Of a DNA stretch of 10,204 bases, positions 7,201-10,204 are shown piece after piece. Location of the stretch: the NCBI GenBank assembly GCA_955652795.1, contig CATPBQ010000153.1, positions 1 through 10,204 on the forward strand, given 5' to 3'. A program made the position numbers and the translations under genes. The DNA is from an uncultured Steroidobacteraceae bacterium (GTDB lineage: Bacteria; Pseudomonadota; Gammaproteobacteria; Steroidobacterales; Steroidobacteraceae). The notes below the pieces were generated by a model, which had not been told where the DNA came from, ran no database searches, and was given only the letters and a program-made list of their open reading frames with translations. Within the stretch, counting starts at the first letter, position 1, and every line of letters starts with the position of its first letter.

Positions 7201-7692
7201 GAACTCTCCGGGACTCACCACCTGGCTGACGCTCGCATAGCCTGCTTCGGCGAGTCGCTGCCGGAACGGCTCGATGGCGAGCGCCTGCCCCTTGCTGAGC
7301 TCGAACGCACGGCCCTGCACGTAACTGCGCGGCGCCAGGCGCTGCATGAGCGTGTCGGCCGACACGATCAGGCAGCCGTGCTGCAGCTGCGGCAGCTCGA
7401 AGAGAGTTTTCAGCCGCTCGGAGATGATGTCCGGATGGGGAGAGAAGAGGTCGTACGGCAGCACTTCCCAGTCCGGCAGCCGCAGCAGCGGCAGCGCCTC
7501 TGCGGCGAAGAAGCGCAGCTCCGCCGTGAGCCGCTCGAGCTCGCGCGCCGCGTCCACGATGACCACGTACAGCCGCCGGTCGGCGCGCGTGGCTTCGGCC
7601 AGCGCCAGCGCCGCGGCGCTGCCGTACAGCTGATGCCAGCGCAGACGCCGGTGGGCCCCGGCCGGCAGCGGCGGATTGAGCAATGAGGGCAT
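4222..7692 (-). CDS. mfd: Transcription-repair coupling factor Mfd, complete
   Basis: A 1156-residue ATP-dependent DNA translocase, close to the 1148 of E. coli. In the family it removes RNA polymerase stalled at lesions and recruits UvrA for nucleotide excision repair. The N-terminal 340 or so residues are the UvrB-like module, with DWEVLPYDLFSPHPDIISER near residues 74-93. The RNA-polymerase interaction domain follows (about 480-545, VHEEYGVGRYAGL from 491). Helicase motifs are intact: Walker A GDVGFGKT (635-642, K641), DEEH (736-739), TATPIPRTLNMAL, TTIIESGIDVPTANTI, and the translocation motif QLHQLRGRVGRS near 900-915. The C-terminal D7 domain runs from about 1000 to the end. The ATG at 7692 is the first good start; it lacks a Shine-Dalgarno sequence, but no alternative lies nearby upstream. 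The csiV start follows the stop after one base. No truncation or missing motif is seen. Confidence 0.98.
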   Translation of the reverse strand: MPSLLNPPLPAGAHRRLRWHQLYGSAAALALAEATRADRRLYVVIVDAARELERLTAELRFFAAEALPLLRLPDWEVLPYDLFSPHPDIISERLKTLFELPQLQHGCLIVSADTLMQRLAPRSYVQGRAFELSKGQALAIEPFRQRLAEAGYASVSQVVSPGEFAVRGSLLDVFPMGTAAPLRIDLFDEQIEAIRRFDPETQRSLDALPSVRLLPAREVPLDGAAVKDFRRRYRTRFEGDPTRTSIYRGVSEGLAPAGVEFYQPLFFDSTATLFDYLPADAVIVHDAALPQALIKAWQDIEARYEDRRHDIERPVLRPAELFLEPAELDAALGRFASITLDAFKAETELHGAPAEVRNFPTSAPRELRVDVRAEEPFAPLDAFLSDFEGRVLLAADSAGRREVLQEMLRAHRHEVTIVPGWDAFAAGTARLALTVAPDLEGLTLTAPPIAVIAEAQLFGARARQERRRKRAADPQAILRDLKDLNPGAPVVHEEYGVGRYAGLMPMDIGGQPGEFLVLEYQDGDRIYVPVQALHLVSRYTGAAPESAPLHKLGTDQWARARKRAAEQIRDVAAELLDLYARRKAQQGLALAVSESDYQSFANAFPFEETEDQAQAIEQVLADLRSERPMDRIVCGDVGFGKTEVAMRAAFVAAQAGKQVAVLAPTTLLVQQHLTNFRDRFADWPVRVEALSRFGTSTETQAVLEGLEQGKVDIVIATHRLLHAHARFRELGLLIIDEEHRFGVRDKQRLQALRANVHVLTLTATPIPRTLNMALGGLRDLSLITTAPAGRLTIKTFLIEWHAPTLREAALRELRRGGQIYFIHNEVRSIEKIAAELQALVPEASVRIGHGQMRERDLEQLMVDFYHRRFSLLVCTTIIESGIDVPTANTIMINRADHMGLAQLHQLRGRVGRSHHRAYAYLIAPPRQALARDAVKRLEAIESMEELGAGFVLATHDLEIRGAGELLGEQQSGQVTEIGLSLYLEMLEHAVQALKAGREPVLDQPLAAATEVELRLPAFLPVVYVGDVHMRLSLYKRIAAADSGAALDELSAEIHDRFGPLPGAAQSLLRIAKLKLLARALGVRRLDLGAQGGSVLFEERSRIDPATVVRMIQTGAREYRLEGPLRLRVSRQLPTESARFEFAADLLRRLGEPPRLH

Positions 7693-7765
7693 CTGGGTGC
7701 GCGTGACGCGAAAGCCCGGCAGCTTACCTAAGCCTGGGGCCGCGAGGGGACTGCCGGGGAAGACG

Positions 7766-7783
7766 GGCGCGCGGGTGCGCGCC
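7766..7783. other. Perfect 7-bp GC hairpin between the cyclase gene and mfd
   Basis: GGCGCGC (7766-7772) and GCGCGCC (7777-7783) pair perfectly around a 4-base loop, in the 102-base gap upstream of mfd. No T-run follows on the minus strand. It could be a weak or factor-assisted terminator for the cyclase gene, or a structure in the mfd leader. It is the only clear feature of this gap. Confidence 0.35.
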
Positions 7784-7794
7784 GGTGCGGGTGC

Positions 7795-8610
7795 TCAGGC
7801 GCCGACCGACCCTGCACTCACCTGCATGCGCGACTCAAGCGGCACGCAGAAGATGTCGATGGGGTGGGAGCGCCCGCGCAGCTGCAGGGGCGGCAGCGGG
7901 GTCGCTCCGACGTCCATCCCGTGCTCATCGAGGGAGTGCTTGAGCGCGCTGGAGAACAGCATCTCGCCGGCGCGCGCTCTCTGGCACAGACGCGAGGCGA
8001 TGTTCACCGTGTCGCCGATGATGGTGTAGTTCATGTAGGAGGAGGAGCCGATGTTGCCGGCCACCACGTCCCCCTCGCTGATGCCGATGCCAAGCCCGGC
8101 TTCGATCTGGTGGCGCTCCTTCCAGGAGCGCGCGAGGGCGCCGAAGCTGGCGAGCATCTCCCGGGCGGCGCACACGGCGCGCTCCGCACTGTCGGCTTGT
8201 TGCAGCGGCACGCCGAAGCCGAGCATCAGGCAGTCACCCGCCATGTGAAACACGGTGCCCTCGTGGCGGAAGGTGATCTCCGTCAGCAGCGAGAAGAACT
8301 CATTGAGCAGCGGCACGACACAGTGCGGCTCGAGCTGCTCGGAAATGCTGGTGAAGCCGCGCAGGTCGGCGAACAACACCACCGCGTGGGTGCGCACGTC
8401 GGCCGTGGACAGCAGCGTGTCGAGCAATTGCGGGTCCTCGAGGATCTTGTCGGCGACACGCGGTGACACGTAGCGGCGGAACGTCTGCCGCAGTACATCC
8501 TCGCGTCGACGGAATTCAGCTTCCAGCTGACCCGTCGCCGTTTTCCTGCGCACTCCTCCGGAGCGCACGAGGGCCTCAATGTGGGCCCTGAGAGGCTCGT
8601 CCGCCACCAC
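7795..8610 (-). CDS. Short class III adenylate/guanylate cyclase-domain protein
   Basis: A soluble 271-residue protein. A charged helical N-terminus leads into FRRYVSPRVADKIL (44-57), the linker usual before class III catalytic domains. The cyclase homology domain spans about 75-256. Metal-binding aspartates are D82 (FADLRGFT) and D126 (AGDCLMLGFG). The transition-state Asn and Arg are N203 and R207 in YTIIGDTVNIASRL (195-208), and T196 sits at one substrate-specifying position. At the other, where adenylate cyclases have Lys four residues before the second Asp, this protein has H122. ATP specificity is therefore uncertain. There is no sensor domain or membrane segment, so activity may depend on a partner or on dimerisation. 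The start is GTG at 8610 (a second GTG follows at 8607) after a G-run that may serve as a ribosome site; the frame closes upstream at 8628. It is probably upstream of mfd in the same direction. Confidence 0.88.
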   Translation of the reverse strand: MVADEPLRAHIEALVRSGGVRRKTATGQLEAEFRRREDVLRQTFRRYVSPRVADKILEDPQLLDTLLSTADVRTHAVVLFADLRGFTSISEQLEPHCVVPLLNEFFSLLTEITFRHEGTVFHMAGDCLMLGFGVPLQQADSAERAVCAAREMLASFGALARSWKERHQIEAGLGIGISEGDVVAGNIGSSSYMNYTIIGDTVNIASRLCQRARAGEMLFSSALKHSLDEHGMDVGATPLPPLQLRGRSHPIDIFCVPLESRMQVSAGSVGA

Positions 8611-8640
8611 ACGCCCCCAAGGAAATTATTCTGTTAAGCC

Positions 8641-8658
8641 GCAGAGTATCATATCTGC
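8641..8658 (-). promoter_or_regulatory. Predicted cyclase promoter -10 inside an 18-bp dyad
   Basis: On the minus strand TATGAT (8653-8648, 5 of 6 to TATAAT) lies about 38 bases before the GTG start. It is enclosed by a perfect inverted repeat GCAGA / TCTGC with an 8-base spacer. No convincing -35 is seen. A regulator binding the dyad would cover the -10; none is identified. Confidence 0.4.
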
Positions 8659-8664
8659 ATTAAT

Positions 8665-8680
8665 GTCGCCGTTTGGCGAC
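8665..8680 (-). terminator. Perfect 6-bp stem-loop after the small exported protein gene
   Basis: GTCGCC (8665-8670) and GGCGAC (8675-8680) pair around a 4-base loop, 55 bases past the stop of the gene ending at 8736. On the minus strand it is followed by AT-rich ATTAATG rather than a T-run, so terminator function is plausible but weak. It sits just upstream of the predicted cyclase promoter. Confidence 0.35.
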
Positions 8681-8735
8681 AAGCAAGCCGCCGTGGGTCT
8701 CGCAGGCCTCTGTCGGGGAGGTGTTGGTTTGAGCC

Positions 8736-9017
8736 TCAGCCCCCGGTCACCACCGCGTGAATCACGCGGTCGTGCTCGAAGAACACCGAAAAGGCGCTGT
8801 AGTCCCAGCGCGTGATCGGCGGCTGACCGACCGTCGCATGGCGCGTGAGCGGGGTACCGAAATGCTTCTCGACCTGCCCCATGGTGCTGCCGCGTTTGGG
8901 GCGATCGAGCTGCGAGTCACGCACCTGCACCTGGTCGTTCACCACGACGGTATCGGCGACTGCGGTGCCGGCGGCAGCGCAACCGCACAGGAGTGCTGCG
9001 AGAATTCGAGTCTGCAT
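8736..9017 (-). CDS. Small exported protein, SmpA/OmlA-like pattern, function unknown
   Basis: A 93-residue protein. Residues 1-21 look like a signal peptide (MQTR start, hydrophobic ILAALLCGCAAAG, cleavage AVA-D22), leaving about 72 mature residues in the periplasm. Cys11 and Cys13 are in the hydrophobic core, but no good lipobox is seen. The mature part reads RPKRGSTMGQVEKHFGTP (39-56), VGQPPITRWDYSAF (63-76), then FSVFFEHDRVIHAVV (76-90). The arrangement of a Gly-x-Thr helix start, FGxP, an aromatic strand and a final strand resembles SmpA/OmlA (BamE-like) small folds, which is a weak comparison from memory. ATG 9017 is chosen over an ATG at 9041 because GGAGG (9030-9026) lies 8 bases upstream and the signal peptide starts cleanly there. 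A good promoter precedes it. I cannot assign a role. Confidence 0.78.
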   Translation of the reverse strand: MQTRILAALLCGCAAAGTAVADTVVVNDQVQVRDSQLDRPKRGSTMGQVEKHFGTPLTRHATVGQPPITRWDYSAFSVFFEHDRVIHAVVTGG

Positions 9018-9025
9018 GCCACTGT

Positions 9026-9030
9026 CCTCC
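9026..9030 (-). promoter_or_regulatory. Shine-Dalgarno site deciding the start at 9017
   Basis: GGAGG on the minus strand, 8 bases before the ATG at 9017. It is the only textbook Shine-Dalgarno sequence found before a gene in the window, and it excludes the upstream ATG at 9041 as the main start. Confidence 0.75.
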
Positions 9031-9042
9031 AACTGCGGCACG

Positions 9043-9069
9043 ACTATAGCACCGGGAAGAATCTGTCAA
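9043..9069 (-). promoter_or_regulatory. Sigma-70-type promoter for the small exported protein
   Basis: On the minus strand a consensus TTGACA (9069-9064) is followed after 15 bases by TATAGT (9048-9043), which is preceded by TGC, an extended -10. The spacer is shorter than the ideal 17, which the extended element may offset. Predicted initiation near 9036 gives a leader of about 18 bases containing the GGAGG site. Confidence 0.65.
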
Positions 9070-9129
9070 AGCGGGCAGGGCGGGCGGCACGCACTGATTT
9101 GTGACGCACGTCTGAAAAGCCTGCAACTG

Positions 9130-9138
9130 TGGTTAAAT
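9130..9138 (+). promoter_or_regulatory. Possible extended -10 of the LolC-type permease gene
   Basis: TGG followed by TTAAAT (9133-9138) resembles the extended -10 of the toxin-antitoxin promoter. Only 7 bases separate it from the ATG at 9146, so initiation from it would give a leaderless message. No -35 is recognisable and no Shine-Dalgarno sequence precedes the ATG. Tentative. Confidence 0.3.
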
Positions 9139-9145
9139 CGCGACG

Positions 9146-10204
9146 ATGTTTCACCCGTTGTCGGTGTACGTGGGCCTGCGCTACGTGCGCGCCCGCTCAC
9201 ACACGTTTTTCGTTTCCTTCATCACCTGGGCGTCGCTCGTCGGGGTGTGTGTGGGCGTCGCGGCTCTCATCGTGATTCTGTCGGTGATGAACGGCTTCGA
9301 GGGCGAGTTGCGCGACCGGCTGCTGTCTCTGAGTGCCCAGGTGCGCGTGACGGCGGCCGCCACTGCGCCGCAGGGCTCGCGGGCCGGGCCCGGGGCCGCG
9401 GACTGGCACAACGCCGCGCGCACCGCGGCCGGCGCCGCGGGGGTTGTCAGCGTGGCTCCGTACGCGGAGCTGCAGGCACTCGCGGTGCGCCGCCCCGAGA
9501 TGCTGCCGGTGCTGCTGCGCGGTATCGACCCGCGCTCTGCGGTGAGCGTGGCGGAGCTTGCGCACGCGATCACCCAGGGACACCTCGCGGATCTGACTCC
9601 CGGCTCCGGACGCATCATCGTGGGCGCGGTGATCGCCGAGCGGCTGGGGCTGGCGCCCGGGGACTCGCTGACCGTGCTCGTGCCGACGGTGAGCGCCGGT
9701 GGCGCGCCGGTGCCGAAACTGCGCGAATTCACGCTGGCGGGCGTGTTCGAAGTCGGACTGCAGGATCACGACGCCACGCTGGTGTTTGCACACCTGGATG
9801 ACGTGCGGGCGCTCGCCCCGCAGGGCGCCGCCGGCGAGGGCTTGCGGGTGCGCGTGCACGATGTGCTCACCGCTCCCGCGGTTGCGGCGCGGCTGCGGGC
9901 GCTGTTGCCGGGGAACTTCGAGGTCAGCGACTGGACCCAGGACAACGCCAACTACTTCCGTGCGATCCGCATCGAGAAGACCATGATGTCGCTCATCCTG
10001 CTGCTGATCGTGGCGGTCGCCGCCTTCAACATTGTCGCCATGCTGGTGATGGTGGTCACCGATAAACGCACCGACATCGCCATCCTGCGCACCCTGGGCG
10101 CAGCGCCACGGCGCGTGATGGGCATATTCATCACCCAGGGACTGGTGATCGGCTGGCTGGGCGTGGCGCTCGGGGTGGTGCTGGGACTCGCGCTCGCGCT
10201 GCAC
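9146..10204 (+). CDS. lolC: Lipoprotein-releasing ABC permease, LolC/LolE family (3' end outside window)
   Basis: The frame is open from ATG 9146 to the window edge, showing 353 of an expected 410-420 residues. MFHPLSVYVGLRYVRAR (1-17) is the classic N-terminus of inner-membrane LolC/LolE proteins. A first membrane segment (about 22-48) ends in VLSVMNGFEGELRDR-like sequence (44-58, ILSVMNGFE here). A large periplasmic domain (about 60-278) includes a hairpin near 175-195 (VPTVSAGGAPVPKLREFTL), where the LolA-binding hook sits in LolC. Then come the second segment (281-304), the coupling loop DKRTDIAILRTLGA (306-319) and a third segment from about 325. With ATPase LolD, the family extracts outer-membrane lipoproteins and passes them to LolA; lolD would be expected just downstream. 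Whether this is LolC, LolE or a single LolF-type subunit cannot be settled from the visible part. Confidence 0.92.
   Translation, partial: MFHPLSVYVGLRYVRARSHTFFVSFITWASLVGVCVGVAALIVILSVMNGFEGELRDRLLSLSAQVRVTAAATAPQGSRAGPGAADWHNAARTAAGAAGVVSVAPYAELQALAVRRPEMLPVLLRGIDPRSAVSVAELAHAITQGHLADLTPGSGRIIVGAVIAERLGLAPGDSLTVLVPTVSAGGAPVPKLREFTLAGVFEVGLQDHDATLVFAHLDDVRALAPQGAAGEGLRVRVHDVLTAPAVAARLRALLPGNFEVSDWTQDNANYFRAIRIEKTMMSLILLLIVAVAAFNIVAMLVMVVTDKRTDIAILRTLGAAPRRVMGIFITQGLVIGWLGVALGVVLGLALALH

Noticed and set aside
7722..7733. Short palindrome GCTTA-CC-TAAGC upstream of mfd
   Set aside because: The arms are only 5 bp and there is no accompanying promoter element that I can support; it could be chance.
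8845..9801. A 318-codon plus-strand frame overlapping the small exported gene and the LolC-type gene
   Set aside because: The adjacent frame from 9146 encodes an unmistakable LolC/LolE N-terminus and membrane segments; this frame has low-complexity Arg/Gly sequence.
9197..10204. A 335-codon minus-strand frame antisense to the LolC-type gene
   Set aside because: His/Gln/Arg-rich shadow translation with no recognisable domain.

Overview
The window is GC-rich chromosomal DNA from a gammaproteobacterium. Codons are strongly biased to G/C at the third position, and the core genes (rlmD, nagZ, mfd, csiV, lolC-type) are characteristic of that class. The SCHPGSLARD version of the RlmD catalytic motif recalls Xanthomonadales and relatives, but I cannot fix the family from sequence alone. 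Gene packing is dense. Only one gene has a textbook Shine-Dalgarno sequence; the others rely on stop/start overlaps or seem to start almost at the transcript 5' end.

Left block (1-2338, plus strand): the C-terminal third of the 23S rRNA methyltransferase RlmD, then the complete muropeptide-recycling hexosaminidase NagZ, then a LOV-like PAS / GGDEF protein. Both junctions are ATGA overlaps, so the three genes form one translationally coupled unit. The third protein is unusual. Its PAS domain carries LOV flavin-contact residues but lacks the photoreactive cysteine, and its GGDEF motif is degenerate while the c-di-GMP inhibitory-site motif is kept.

Middle (2339-3523, plus strand): a complete Xre-RES type II toxin-antitoxin pair. 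The antitoxin gene lies 4 bases after a perfect 9-bp dyad that overlaps an extended -10 promoter, which predicts autoregulation and a nearly leaderless mRNA. The toxin starts with TTG inside the antitoxin gene. RES toxins destroy NAD+.

Right-centre (3552-8610, minus strand, read right to left): a short soluble class III nucleotide cyclase with an atypical substrate-site residue, the transcription-repair coupling factor Mfd, and the exported peptidoglycan-binding protein CsiV. CsiV starts one base after the Mfd stop. The toxin and csiV converge across 28 bases that hold a GC-rich hairpin.

Right end (8736-10204): a small exported protein (minus strand) with a good promoter and ribosome binding site. 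It is divergent from a LolC/LolE-type lipoprotein-releasing permease (plus strand), which stays open to the window edge.

Most of the window is housekeeping. The parts worth a second look are the doubly degenerate LOV-GGDEF sensor, the control region of the Xre-RES module, and the cyclase. I found no insertion sequence, CRISPR array, tRNA or rRNA.
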